Shown in pieces: positions 37,889-47,891 of a stretch of 64,000 nt of DNA. Within the stretch, counting starts at the first letter, position 1. The number at the start of each line of letters is the position of its first letter. The notes under the pieces were generated by a model, which had not been told where the DNA came from, searched no databases, and saw only the letters and a program-made list of their open reading frames with translations. The position numbers were made by a program, and so were the translations under genes. Source of the DNA: an uncultured Flavobacteriales bacterium (GTDB lineage: Bacteria; Bacteroidota; Bacteroidia; Flavobacteriales_G; Salibacteraceae); assembly GCA_905479105.1 (NCBI GenBank), contig CAJQLE010000004.1, forward strand, positions 186,001-250,000, in the 5' to 3' direction.

Positions 37889-40300
37889 ATGAAGAACATC
37901 ACCACCACTTTTGCTTTTTTAGTATTAATCATGTCTTCTATTGTAGCTCAAAACGCTGTGATTAAAGGAAAGGTTTATAATCCTATAAATAATGATCCAG
38001 TTCCATTCGCGAATGTTGTGATTCAAGGAACGACTACTGGAACAAGTAGCGATCTTGATGGTAATTTTGAAATCTCTGGTTTAGAACCTAAGTTATATAA
38101 TTTGGAGGCTACATCACTTGGCTTCAGGAAAGCAGTAGTATACGAAATCCAGGCTTTTAATAACCGTCCAGTAAACATCAATATTCAAATGACGGAAGAT
38201 GCTCAGCTTCTTGAAGCAGTTGAAGTAAGAGCGTCTCCGTTTAGTAAAAAAGAAGAGGCACCTGTTTCAATGAGGACAATAGGTGTTTCTGAAATCGAGA
38301 GGAATCCGGGTGGTAATCGCGATATAAGTAGAGTGATTCAGTCCTTGCCGGGTGTTGCCTCTTCACCTTCTTTCAGAAATGATATTATCATCAGAGGAGG
38401 TGGTCCGAACGAGAATCGATTTTACCTAGACGGAATAGAAGTTCCAAATATTAATCATTTTGCCACGCAAGGTGCGTCTGGTGGTCCAGTAGGTTTGATT
38501 AATGTCAATTTCATTCAGGAGGTTGATTTCTATTCAGCGGCATTCCCGAGTAATCGTGGTAACGCTTTAAGCTCCGTGTTTAATTTCACTCAAAAGGATG
38601 GAAATCCGGATGGGTTAAAGGCAAATGTTACTGTTGGAAGCAGCGATTATGGATTAACCTTAGATGGTCCTTTAGGCAAGAATACCAGTTATATATTCTC
38701 AGTGAGAAGGTCTTATTTGCAATTTTTATTTTCAGCCCTAAAGCTGCCATTTTTACCAATTTACAATGACTCTCAATTCAAGGTGAAAACTAAGTTGAAT
38801 GAAAAGAATGAAATATCGTTCATTGGCCTCGGTGCAATTGATCAGTTTGAATTGAATGAAGGCGCAAACGATGGTGTTACGGATGAAGAGACATTAGAGA
38901 GGAATCGATATATTCTGGGAAATATTCCATCAAATGACCAATGGAATTATACGGTCGGGGCTAACTACAAGCACTTTGCTGATAAGAGCTTCCAGCAAGT
39001 TGTAGTGAGCAGAAATCACTTAAACAATAAAGCCGTAAAGTATCAAGACAATGATGACAGCAACGAAGCGAATAAAATTTTAGATTATACCAGCCAGGAA
39101 ATTGAGAATAAACTTCGTCTTGAGCATACTTGGAGAGAAAATGGATGGAAGTGGAATGCGGGAGTTGGATATGAGAATGCCCTTTACACCAACAGTACTT
39201 TCAATCGCATTGTTACGAATTCGGGACAAGAGTTAACTATTGATTTCAACTCAGAGTTATTTCTGAACAAATACTCAATGTTCTCTCAATTATCAAAATC
39301 TTTTGTGAAAGATCGTTTAAGCCTTTCGGCAGGCATACGAACAGACTTCAGTGATTATAACCCGGAGATGTCCAATCCTTTGGATCAGCTTTCGCCACGT
39401 TTTGCAGCTTCCTTCGTTTTTGCCCCAAAATGGAGTATTAATGCGAGCGTTGGCAGATTTTATCAACTTCCTCCTTACACTGTGATGGGTTATCGTGATG
39501 CTAACAATGATTTGATCAACAAACAAAATGGAGTGTCTTATATAAGCGCTGATCACGCTGTTTTGGGACTTGAATTCTTACCTGCCACCAACACGAAGAT
39601 TACGGTTGAAGGGTTTTATAAAAGATATCTTAATTATCCATTTCTTTTACGTGACGGTATAACTCTAGCCAATCTTGGAAGTGATTTTGGTGTTATAGGC
39701 AATGAGCCAGTTGAGTCATCTTCTGAGGGACGCTCTTATGGTTTAGAGTTTCTGGCTCAACAAAAGCTATTCAAAGGGTTCTATGGGATAATTGCATATA
39801 CACTAGTGATTAGCGAATTTCAAGATAAGAATGGTGATTTTTTACCTTCAGCGTGGGATAATGGGAATATTATCACAATAACGGGAGGAAAGAAATTTAA
39901 AGGAAACTGGGAGCTGGGTGTTCGATTCAGATACTTAGGAGGAGCTCCATATACCCCTTTCAATGAAAGTTTGTCTTCTGTCAAAAGCAATTGGGATTTG
40001 AGGGGAGTAGGGATCTTAGATTACAATCAACTGAATGCTCAGAGAAATGGTGCTGTAAATCAGTTAGATGTGAGACTTGATAAAAGATTCTTCTTTAATA
40101 AATGGTCTTTGAACGTATACTTAGATATTCAAAACGTTTATAACTACCAAGCTCCATTGGCTCCTTTTATTACGGTTGAAAGGGATGAAAATGGCCTTCC
40201 TGTTGAAGACCCAACAGATCCAAGTAAATACTCGACAAGGATAGTAGAGAACTTCTCAGGTAATCTGCTTCCTTCGATAGGTTTGATTATAGAGATATAA
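37889..40300 (+). CDS. TonB-dependent receptor with N-terminal carboxypeptidase-like regulatory domain
   Basis: MKNITTTFAFLVLIMSSIVAQNAVIKGKVYNPINNDPVPFANVVIQGTTTGTSSDLDGNFEI; plug DISRVIQSLPGVASSPSFRNDIIIRGGGPNENRFYLDGIEVPNINHF. Start at 37889, not 37652. Confidence 0.93.
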   Translation: MKNITTTFAFLVLIMSSIVAQNAVIKGKVYNPINNDPVPFANVVIQGTTTGTSSDLDGNFEISGLEPKLYNLEATSLGFRKAVVYEIQAFNNRPVNINIQMTEDAQLLEAVEVRASPFSKKEEAPVSMRTIGVSEIERNPGGNRDISRVIQSLPGVASSPSFRNDIIIRGGGPNENRFYLDGIEVPNINHFATQGASGGPVGLINVNFIQEVDFYSAAFPSNRGNALSSVFNFTQKDGNPDGLKANVTVGSSDYGLTLDGPLGKNTSYIFSVRRSYLQFLFSALKLPFLPIYNDSQFKVKTKLNEKNEISFIGLGAIDQFELNEGANDGVTDEETLERNRYILGNIPSNDQWNYTVGANYKHFADKSFQQVVVSRNHLNNKAVKYQDNDDSNEANKILDYTSQEIENKLRLEHTWRENGWKWNAGVGYENALYTNSTFNRIVTNSGQELTIDFNSELFLNKYSMFSQLSKSFVKDRLSLSAGIRTDFSDYNPEMSNPLDQLSPRFAASFVFAPKWSINASVGRFYQLPPYTVMGYRDANNDLINKQNGVSYISADHAVLGLEFLPATNTKITVEGFYKRYLNYPFLLRDGITLANLGSDFGVIGNEPVESSSEGRSYGLEFLAQQKLFKGFYGIIAYTLVISEFQDKNGDFLPSAWDNGNIITITGGKKFKGNWELGVRFRYLGGAPYTPFNESLSSVKSNWDLRGVGILDYNQLNAQRNGAVNQLDVRLDKRFFFNKWSLNVYLDIQNVYNYQAPLAPFITVERDENGLPVEDPTDPSKYSTRIVENFSGNLLPSIGLIIEI

Positions 40301-40572
40301 TTATTCTGGTCAGAAAACACCTTTCGAAACGTAGAAAAAACTTGACGTGAAGGGTTTTCTAGCTGAACCCTCTATTCGTTTTTGGCTTAGAGCATTTGAA
40401 TATGCTTAACTTAACGAAGCTCATAATGCCATGATTGTGAATGTGGTAAGGGCTGATCTATCAATTCCTCAGCACTAGTTAATCGAAAAGCAATGGTTTG
40501 ACTTCTTGTACGGAAGTGCACCGGAACAGCCTTGTCTCTTGGAGATAATGGAAGTTTTGAAAGGGTGGCTAT

Positions 40573-42366
40573 TTAGAAGCGAATGCCTACTATTAATATA
40601 TCGTCAATTTGTTCCTCTTCATCACCCATCCATTCTTCGATGGTTGTGTTCAGGATATCCTTTTGTTTCTTCATAGTCTCAGGCTGAAGATCTACGAGTA
40701 ATTTTTTGAATTGACTGTATTTGAACTTCTTGCCCGCTGGTCCACCAAATTGATCTGCATATCCATCAGAGAAAATATAAACCGAATCACCTTTTTCTAC
40801 CTCAATTTCGTGGTTAGTATATGGTGTATCTAAGTTGTCACCATAGATTCCAACTGGTTGACGATCTGCTCTTGTTTCGAGTATTTCGCCATCACGAATC
40901 ATCCAAAATGGATTGTTTGCTCCAGCATATTCAATTACCTTACCTTTTTTAGGGATGGTGCAAATAGCGATATCCATACCGTCTTTCGTTTGGTCAGAAG
41001 ATGGATGCTTATTCAATGCTTTTATGACCCCCTGCTTCAAAGCGAGCAGGATTTCACTTGGCTTCGTTATTCCTTTTTCATTGACAATTTCATTGAGTAA
41101 TGATGAGCCAATCATAGACATCAATGCTCCAGGAACTCCATGCCCGGTGCAATCGGCAGCTGCAATGATAGCCTTGTCATTCTTTTCTGAAAACCAATAG
41201 AAGTCACCACTCACAATATCCTTTGGTCTAAACAGCACCATGCTATTCTTTAACGACTGATCAATTTCTTCTTTAGACGGAAGAATTGCTTCTTGGATTC
41301 GTTTTGCATAGAGAATACTATCCTTTACTTGCTCATAAAGTTCAGCTATCTGCTCACTTTGTTTCTCAATCTCTTCTTTTTGGCGAACGACTTCAGCAGT
41401 GCGCTCACGAACTTTTTCCTCCATGTCCTCGCTATACTCTTTTAAGTTTTTACGCATGACAAGTAAAGATTGACCTAATTCATCCTGATCACTCAATGGA
41501 GTGTATTCAGTATTGTAACCTCCCGAACCAACTGCAATAGCAAAGTCCTTGGTGCTTCTAAGTCCTGCTACTACTGTTTCAAGTGCGTTGGCCATTTCAC
41601 CAATTTCATCACCTCTAGAGTTAATCCAACTCTTAGGGAAAATACCTTTCGATAGATCAAGTAGTATGAGACGAAGTTTTCTTACTGGAGAAACAATGGT
41701 TCTTGTAGTTAAGAAGGCGATTATAATACCTGCAATGGTTAAAGCAATTCCTAGGTTCTTGATCAGTAATCGAACCTTTTGAAACGATTCAATCATGGTA
41801 GCAGTAATGACCTTTGTTACCTCTTTCTTATTATCAATAAGAACCTGCAACATGTCTAGCGTTTGATCTGTGTAGTTATCAATATCACCGCCTTCTTCTA
41901 CCATTGAATTGGCCATGAATAGGTTCATGGGTTCATTGTAGTTATCTAAACTGTTAAGAGCTTGTTTCACAAACTCATGATTAGACCAAAGCATTTCAAT
42001 ATTGTCAAATAACGGATCTAATGTAGCCCGTGTACTATCATCCCAGCGTTGGGAGAGTTCTTCTAATTCTAGTTTTAAATTCGGGTAATCAGAAACTGTT
42101 AAACGGTTTAGAAGAACCTTGTCTTCATTTTCTGAAGGACTTGGAAGATAGACCCAGTTGCTGATGAGCATTTTAGATCTTACAATCATCAATTTAAGCT
42201 CCTCTAACTTGGCGATAGAAGGTGTGTGATTGTTAGTAATCTCCTCGTTTATCTCCTGACTTTCAACGAAAGTTGTGTTGGTAATATAGAACGCAACAAT
42301 AGTTGATAAGATAACTATAGCGAATCCTAAACTGATTTTTCTACCTATACTGAAATGTGAAAACAT
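40573..42366 (-). CDS. Membrane-anchored HAMP-SpoIIE (PP2C-type) phosphatase with extracytoplasmic helical sensor
   Basis: TM1 ISLGFAIVILSTIVAFYI, helical sensor, TM2 LGIALTIAGIIIAFLTTRTIVSPVRKLR (HAMP), coiled coil, SpoIIE GDFYWFSEKNDKAIIAAADCTGHGVPGALMSMIGSSLLNEI...KGDSVYIFSDGYADQFGG...IDDILIVGIRF. Confidence 0.93.
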   Translation of the reverse strand: MFSHFSIGRKISLGFAIVILSTIVAFYITNTTFVESQEINEEITNNHTPSIAKLEELKLMIVRSKMLISNWVYLPSPSENEDKVLLNRLTVSDYPNLKLELEELSQRWDDSTRATLDPLFDNIEMLWSNHEFVKQALNSLDNYNEPMNLFMANSMVEEGGDIDNYTDQTLDMLQVLIDNKKEVTKVITATMIESFQKVRLLIKNLGIALTIAGIIIAFLTTRTIVSPVRKLRLILLDLSKGIFPKSWINSRGDEIGEMANALETVVAGLRSTKDFAIAVGSGGYNTEYTPLSDQDELGQSLLVMRKNLKEYSEDMEEKVRERTAEVVRQKEEIEKQSEQIAELYEQVKDSILYAKRIQEAILPSKEEIDQSLKNSMVLFRPKDIVSGDFYWFSEKNDKAIIAAADCTGHGVPGALMSMIGSSLLNEIVNEKGITKPSEILLALKQGVIKALNKHPSSDQTKDGMDIAICTIPKKGKVIEYAGANNPFWMIRDGEILETRADRQPVGIYGDNLDTPYTNHEIEVEKGDSVYIFSDGYADQFGGPAGKKFKYSQFKKLLVDLQPETMKKQKDILNTTIEEWMGDEEEQIDDILIVGIRF

Positions 42367-42381
42367 ATTGTATTGGATCGC

Positions 42382-43275
42382 TTATTCTTGGTTCTCTAAT
42401 TTCTTCAGTTCGGCTTGGTATTTTTCAGACTCTTCGATATTATTCAATCCGAAGTAAATTCCTGAAAGACCAACTAGTGTCTCTTTTCTCAACGGATTGA
42501 GTTTGTAAGCTTTTAACATGTAAGGTAATGCCGCTCCAAAAAGATCCATTACCTGAGCTTGAATCTCGAAGAGAGTTTCGAAATCTTGCTCATAATCCAT
42601 GTTTTCAATGATGTTAACACCTTGATTGTAGTAGTGTATTGCTAGGTTGTAGTTAGCGCTGATGTTTTCAGGATCAAGCACAAGAACACCTTCATAAAGT
42701 TTAACGACCTTATTACCAATATCTTCTGTATTGTCTTCTGGTCGTGGATTATCAAATAAGTAGGAGTATTTCGAGGCTTTATAAAGTTTAAATTCAATCG
42801 TGCGCTGATTCAAATCCATTGTTGGATTTATCATCATTATCACTTCACTGTAATTGTCGAATAATGACTGCGCAGTTTCAAAGTTGTTTGAATCTAGGGC
42901 GAATGCAGCGTCATTGTAAAGAGTAGATGATAGGTATTTTAATATATTAAGACAATCTTCAACTAGCTCACCTTGGGGCTCAAGTTCGATGGTTTTGCTA
43001 TAAGACTCGATAGCAGTTGAACGAAGTTCAAACTCCTCTCCAGATCCTTTAGCTTCCTTGTAAAGATCTTTATAGATGTATCCTCGGAAATACCAAGTTT
43101 TAGTAATTCCATTAAAATTGTCATCGCCTACGGCAATTTCAATGAGCTCCTTGGCTTTGGGTAGATCCTTGTTCTGATAAGCACGAAGTGCTAGCGACAC
43201 CGGATCGAGCTGAGCCATAAGCCCAATCGGTATCATCGTGAACAAGACCATCGCTATGATTACGAGTCTTTTCAT
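42382..43275 (-). CDS. TPR repeat periplasmic/secreted protein
   Basis: MKRLVIIAMVLFTMIPIGLMAQLDPVSLALRAYQNKDLPKAKELIEIAV...YNLAIHYYNQGVNI; signal peptide. Confidence 0.82.
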   Translation of the reverse strand: MKRLVIIAMVLFTMIPIGLMAQLDPVSLALRAYQNKDLPKAKELIEIAVGDDNFNGITKTWYFRGYIYKDLYKEAKGSGEEFELRSTAIESYSKTIELEPQGELVEDCLNILKYLSSTLYNDAAFALDSNNFETAQSLFDNYSEVIMMINPTMDLNQRTIEFKLYKASKYSYLFDNPRPEDNTEDIGNKVVKLYEGVLVLDPENISANYNLAIHYYNQGVNIIENMDYEQDFETLFEIQAQVMDLFGAALPYMLKAYKLNPLRKETLVGLSGIYFGLNNIEESEKYQAELKKLENQE

Positions 43276-43279
43276 TTTA

Positions 43280-43813
43280 TTAATTAATCACTTTAGTAGC
43301 TAAATTTTCTAATGTGCTGCTTACAATCAAATCCTGTTGTTTAAATAGAGATTTATTCATTTCGTATTTCATGGCTGCACCAACAACAATGAAGTTTATT
43401 GCAGAGGTCCTATCTATAAGACCTCTGCCTTCAGTTACTGTTAGACAGTTATATTCTTTTGCTTTCTTTATGTAAGGGTCAACTTCGCTGACCGATTTGC
43501 CTGAAACATAAATCAGATGACATTTGGTAACTTCATCAGGTGACTTGAAGCGCTTCACAATCATAGCTTGACTGTTTATCTTCTTAGTTTTTGCTGCAGT
43601 TTCTAGGTTGAGAGCTAGATCATTATCTCCTACTACTCCGATTATAAAATCACCTTGTTTATATGCAGCTGGCCATTCTGTGTATTTCGCGAAATTGACG
43701 ATGTAAGTCGCTTTGAACTTGGCACGCGTGTTCATTGTGTTCATAGACGTTTGCCCGACAGAGCTGAACGCTAATCCCAATATTAATGATATGACTAAGA
43801 GAAAGTACTTCAC
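43280..43813 (-). CDS. YfiR/DUF4154 family periplasmic protein
   Basis: Signal peptide MKYFLLVISLILGLAFSSVGQ from a GTG at 43813; KATYIVNFAKYTEWPAAYKQGDFIIGVVGDNDLALNLE...KINSQAMIVKRFKSPDEVTKCHLIYVSGKS...CLTVTEGRGLIDRTSAINFIVVGAAMKYEMNKSLFKQQDLIVSSTLENLA. Confidence 0.87.
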   Translation of the reverse strand: MKYFLLVISLILGLAFSSVGQTSMNTMNTRAKFKATYIVNFAKYTEWPAAYKQGDFIIGVVGDNDLALNLETAAKTKKINSQAMIVKRFKSPDEVTKCHLIYVSGKSVSEVDPYIKKAKEYNCLTVTEGRGLIDRTSAINFIVVGAAMKYEMNKSLFKQQDLIVSSTLENLATKVIN

Positions 43814-43825
43814 TGCAATTCCGTA

Positions 43826-43833
43826 CAAATGTA
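43826..43833 (-). promoter_or_regulatory. Putative -7 promoter element (TACATTTG on minus strand) for the yfiR-like operon
   Basis: CAAATGTA on plus; 13 nt upstream of the GTG at 43813; overlaps the ORF-track start 43828, favouring the internal GTG. No clear -33 element. Confidence 0.3.
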
Positions 43834-43927
43834 GCCTATACTTTAATAAAGTCTACCATCTGAAAGGGAGCCAATTTATGAATATTTTAAAAGGCATCTG
43901 AAATTTTTGTTTCGAGGAAAACAATTA

Positions 43928-44370
43928 TTAAATTCTGACCTCTGCCCGTCTGTTCTGCTTTCTATAGTCAATCGGTTATGGATAGTACAATATGCAATCA
44001 CCAGTGGGTTTAATTTCACCGTGATAATTGATCTGAATTTTATCTTTCGATACTCCTTTGAGGACCAGAAGATTTTTAATATTAATTACTCTAAGTTCAG
44101 AAACCCGTGTATTATTCTCAAATGAACCCCACGTATCTGTGTAACCATCTATCTGAATCATCGACTCAGGTGTGTTTCTTGCCTCTTTAATTAATTGATA
44201 AGCTATCTTTTCTGATTCATCGTTTAGCTTCCATTCATTGAATCTATAATTGAAGACATAGCTTGGAATAGAAGGAGCGGCTGATTCATCTAAGAGCGAA
44301 ATATTGGATACTCTATTTTTAGCTTTTTCTTCTTCTGAACAATCTCTTGTTTCGCAATCTACTATTGGCC
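43928..44370 (-). pseudogene. Decayed OmpA-C (Pal/YfiB-like) domain gene: 5'-truncated with an in-frame TAA
   Basis: Manual minus-strand translation: ...SIPSYVFNYRFNEWKLNDESEKIAYQLIKEARNTPESMIQIDGYTDTWGSFENNTRVSELRVINIKNLLVLKGVSKDKIQINYHGEIKPTGDCILYYP-TAA-PIDYRKQNRRAEVRI-TAA. The NRRAEVRI terminus is in the same frame after the internal stop. Confidence 0.75.
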
Positions 44371-44439
44371 TGAATTATCCCCAAGGCTGAACAGCCGTTC
44401 ATTAATTTAAGCTATTGAAGGAGGAGGTAAATGAGCATA

Positions 44440-44471
44440 AAAAAAGCGAGGATAAAATCCTCGCTTTTTTT
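44440..44471. terminator. Intrinsic terminator downstream of the DUF2723 gene
   Basis: AAAAAAGCGAGGAT-AAA-ATCCTCGCTTTTTT inverted repeat. Confidence 0.88.
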
Positions 44472-44487
44472 ATTGTTTCGATCTTAT

Positions 44488-47400
44488 TTAATTCTGCAAC
44501 TGCGCTCCACCAACCAAATTTTGGTAGTAGGTTTCAGCCTCTTGCAACACTGGGTCAATGTACTCGGCCATTTCATCAACATTGGATTTTCTGCCAATGT
44601 TTTTTAATTGCTGGATCACTGCATACGACTGGTTGATATCTCGGTTTACTGATGAGCTATACTTGCGATCTATGGAGTTATAATAACGCAAAAACTCAAG
44701 GTAATTATCGCCTAGTAATCGAGACATTTCCATACCGCGATCAAAACGATTTATTTCAAAGTATGACTCAGTAATTTGAATGAGCGTTACATCATTCGGT
44801 GTATTGCTGTTCACTGTCATTTCAACACACTTTTCAAGTACAGCCTCAGCTCTTTCGGTTTCACCTTTCTTGATCAATGCATCTGCAAGTCTTGAGAAGT
44901 TTAATCGAAGATTCGTGACAAACCGCAGGTTGTTTTCATCCATGAATAAACTTGGGTCTTGCATGTTACCGAATGAAAACTCTTCCATCATGTTGGTATA
45001 CATAACGTCAGTTTGAACTTCACCGAAGTAACCAAATTGATTTCTATCAGAAATCACTTTATAAGGAACCAATCGGTACGTGAAGCCTTCATGTTGCATA
45101 TAGTTTTCTAAACCGAAATAACTGTCTCTTGGCATTGTGTTGGCAAAGTAAAGAGGACGTTCCCAGTTATTATTCGCTAAAATGTCTAGAATGACCAATT
45201 CACTTTTCAAAATGTATTGACCTGTTACCGTCCATTCGATAGCATCTACAATTCTGTCTTCATATCCAGGAGAGATGGTGCCGTTTGAAACCACAGTTGC
45301 AGAGTCCACAGGCACTCTAAAATTGCGAGTTGGGAAGTAGTTCATTCGTTGACCTTGGCCAAACATCTCTTGCTTGCTTTCGTCTAAAACGAAATTGACA
45401 AGTTCACCAACATTTATGTAAGCGTCAGATTTTTTACGTTCAACAATAGGTAGATAATCTCTTGTACCTTGACGATAATCATCTTTCTCCATACTGAGTT
45501 TTATCGGCTTACCGTCATAGGCCTGACGTTTTACCATATCAATGAACCAATCAGTGCTGGCTAATGTGAGGTTAACAATACGAACGTCTGTCCTGTATCC
45601 TTCAACTTCTTGAAGGTACCAAAGCGGGAAGGTGTCATTATCTCCATTTGTAAATAAAATAGCATCCTCTTCGCATGAATCAAGATAATTTTTCGCAATA
45701 TCTCTCGCTGTAAATCTTCCTGATCTATCATGGTCGTCCCAGCCATCTTTGGCCATTAGTATAGGAGCAATTAAACATAATGCAGTGGCCAGGCCAGCTT
45801 GAAGCTTTTGATCTTTCACGACTTGACCGATGCCATACATTAAGGCAAGCAATGCAGCAGAAACTACAGCGATATAAACCATAAGCATTGCGAAGGATTC
45901 ATTACCTCCAAACATAGAGCCAACAAGAGTTAAAGCTAAAGCGCCTCCAACGGTCATTCCTATAGTTTGTCCTAAATCTTTGATAGTGAGGTTGCGCGCA
46001 GCATCATAAAGTGCTAAAACTCCAAAGCCTATCCAAATAGCAAAAGCATAGAAGGACCCCGCATAGGCGTAGTCTCGCTCCCGAGGTTGATAGGGGTATT
46101 GATTGAGGTATACCACAATTGCCAATCCAGTAAATAAGAAAAGGAGTAGAACAACCCAGGCATTTCTCTTATCAGCTTTGAAGTGGAATAACATTCCTAA
46201 CAGACCTAGAATCAATGGAAGAACGAAAAAGAAATTTCTCGCTTTTTGATTTTCTAGATATGATGGCAGTTCATCTTGATTTCCCACATGCGCTTCATCT
46301 ATGAAGGGCACTCCAGTCATCCAGTTTCCATCTTGAAAATTACCATGGCCTTGAGTGTCATTCTGCCTTCCAGAGAAGTTCCACATAAAGTATCTGAAAT
46401 ACATCCATCCAATTTGATACTTAAAGAAGAAGCTGATGTTCTCACTAAATTTTGGTTTTCGAATAGTGCTCATTTGACCTCTACTGTCTCTATACTTGAC
46501 AGGTTTTCCTTCAAAACCACTCCATTGTTTATATGCTTTTACATGGTTCTTCTTTGGACTCCACATACGAGGAAAGAAGGACTTGAACTCATCTTCATAG
46601 TTAGGTTTTGAGTTTTTGCGGTCATCCGCTAGTTCATACTTACCCGTACGAACATCTGGATAATAGACGGGGTCGCCATCTAGATAAGGAGTCTCTTTGT
46701 CTAAGGGTGAGTTGAAGTATTGTCCATATAATAATGGAAAATCTCCATACTGCTCACGATTGAGATAGGAGAGAAGGTTCACAAGGTTTTCAGGGTTGTT
46801 TTCATCAATGGGTGTATTCGCATTTGAACGAATCATAATGAGCACGAATGATGAATAACCGATGATAAGCACAAGAAATGAAAGCAATGCTGTATGCCAA
46901 ATTGGTTTGTTCTTTTTCATGGTGTATTGAATTCCGAACACTACGGCTCCGAGCATCAATACAATGAATATTACCGACCCCATGTGGAATGGTAATCCAA
47001 AAGAGTTAACCATAACAAACTCAAAGCTGGCTGCCCAGCTGACCACTTTCGGGATAATGAAACTCTGAATGCCGCCAAGGGTAATTACACCAGCAACGCC
47101 AGCAATGATCAAACCTTTAATATTTGGCTTGAATTTTTTGAAATAGATTACATAAGCTACCGCAGGAATAGCAAGAAGATTCAATAAGTGAATACCAATG
47201 GAGAGGCCAACCAAATAGGCAATTAATATAATCCAACGATCTGCTTTGGGTTCATGAGCAATGGATTCCCATTTGAGAATCGCCCAAAATGTGATCGCAG
47301 TAATCATGGACGATAGTGCATATACTTCGCCTTCTGTAGCGGAGAACCAAAAAGTATCCGACCAAGTGTAGGCCAATGAACCAATGATGGCACTTCCAAA

Positions 47401-47760
47401 AACTGCGATTGTATCACCTTGAGTCAGTTCTTCAGAAGATCCTTTCGCACTGAACAGTTTTCTACCTAAAGCTGTAATGGTCCAGAATAAGAATAAAATA
47501 GTGAAAGCACTTGATAGTGCAGAAATTAAGTTTACACTGTATGCTACATTTTCAGGAGAAGCAAACATTGAAAAGAGTCTTCCTACAAGGAGAAAGGTAG
47601 GCGCACCTGGTGGGTGACCAACTTCTAATCTATACGAGGTTGCAATGTATTCACCGCAATCCCAGAAACTAGCTGTAGGTTCAACTGTGCTTACGAATGT
47701 ATAGGCTGCAATTGCAAATACTAGCCATCCAAGTATATTGTTCCACTTTTGGTAATTCAT
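44488..47760 (-). CDS. DUF2723 family membrane protein (glycosyltransferase/protein O-mannosyltransferase-like)
   Basis: TASFWDCGEYIATSYRLEVGHPPGAPTFLLVGRLFSMFA; multiple TM helices; NYLDSCEEDAILFTNGDNDTFPLWYLQEVEGYRTDVRIVNLTLASTDWFIDMVKRQAYDG. Confidence 0.92.
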   Translation of the reverse strand: MNYQKWNNILGWLVFAIAAYTFVSTVEPTASFWDCGEYIATSYRLEVGHPPGAPTFLLVGRLFSMFASPENVAYSVNLISALSSAFTILFLFWTITALGRKLFSAKGSSEELTQGDTIAVFGSAIIGSLAYTWSDTFWFSATEGEVYALSSMITAITFWAILKWESIAHEPKADRWIILIAYLVGLSIGIHLLNLLAIPAVAYVIYFKKFKPNIKGLIIAGVAGVITLGGIQSFIIPKVVSWAASFEFVMVNSFGLPFHMGSVIFIVLMLGAVVFGIQYTMKKNKPIWHTALLSFLVLIIGYSSFVLIMIRSNANTPIDENNPENLVNLLSYLNREQYGDFPLLYGQYFNSPLDKETPYLDGDPVYYPDVRTGKYELADDRKNSKPNYEDEFKSFFPRMWSPKKNHVKAYKQWSGFEGKPVKYRDSRGQMSTIRKPKFSENISFFFKYQIGWMYFRYFMWNFSGRQNDTQGHGNFQDGNWMTGVPFIDEAHVGNQDELPSYLENQKARNFFFVLPLILGLLGMLFHFKADKRNAWVVLLLFLFTGLAIVVYLNQYPYQPRERDYAYAGSFYAFAIWIGFGVLALYDAARNLTIKDLGQTIGMTVGGALALTLVGSMFGGNESFAMLMVYIAVVSAALLALMYGIGQVVKDQKLQAGLATALCLIAPILMAKDGWDDHDRSGRFTARDIAKNYLDSCEEDAILFTNGDNDTFPLWYLQEVEGYRTDVRIVNLTLASTDWFIDMVKRQAYDGKPIKLSMEKDDYRQGTRDYLPIVERKKSDAYINVGELVNFVLDESKQEMFGQGQRMNYFPTRNFRVPVDSATVVSNGTISPGYEDRIVDAIEWTVTGQYILKSELVILDILANNNWERPLYFANTMPRDSYFGLENYMQHEGFTYRLVPYKVISDRNQFGYFGEVQTDVMYTNMMEEFSFGNMQDPSLFMDENNLRFVTNLRLNFSRLADALIKKGETERAEAVLEKCVEMTVNSNTPNDVTLIQITESYFEINRFDRGMEMSRLLGDNYLEFLRYYNSIDRKYSSSVNRDINQSYAVIQQLKNIGRKSNVDEMAEYIDPVLQEAETYYQNLVGGAQLQN

Positions 47761-47891
47761 AATACGAACGTTCTCATTTGTTTCGGTTGGAAAGGCGCGA
47801 ATTTAGAACTCTGACCAATAGGGATTAGTGAAGAATGGTTACGAATTGCTATTATTTATTAAAATCAAGCAGAATTATTGAATAAAGTCAC

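Noticed and set aside
44415-44636. 73-aa plus-strand ORF across the terminator
   Set aside because: Runs through a strong terminator hairpin and antisense to the 3' end of the DUF2723 gene.
46276-46611. 111-aa plus-strand ORF
   Set aside because: Antisense to the confident DUF2723 gene (44488-47760); composition is that of a shadow ORF.
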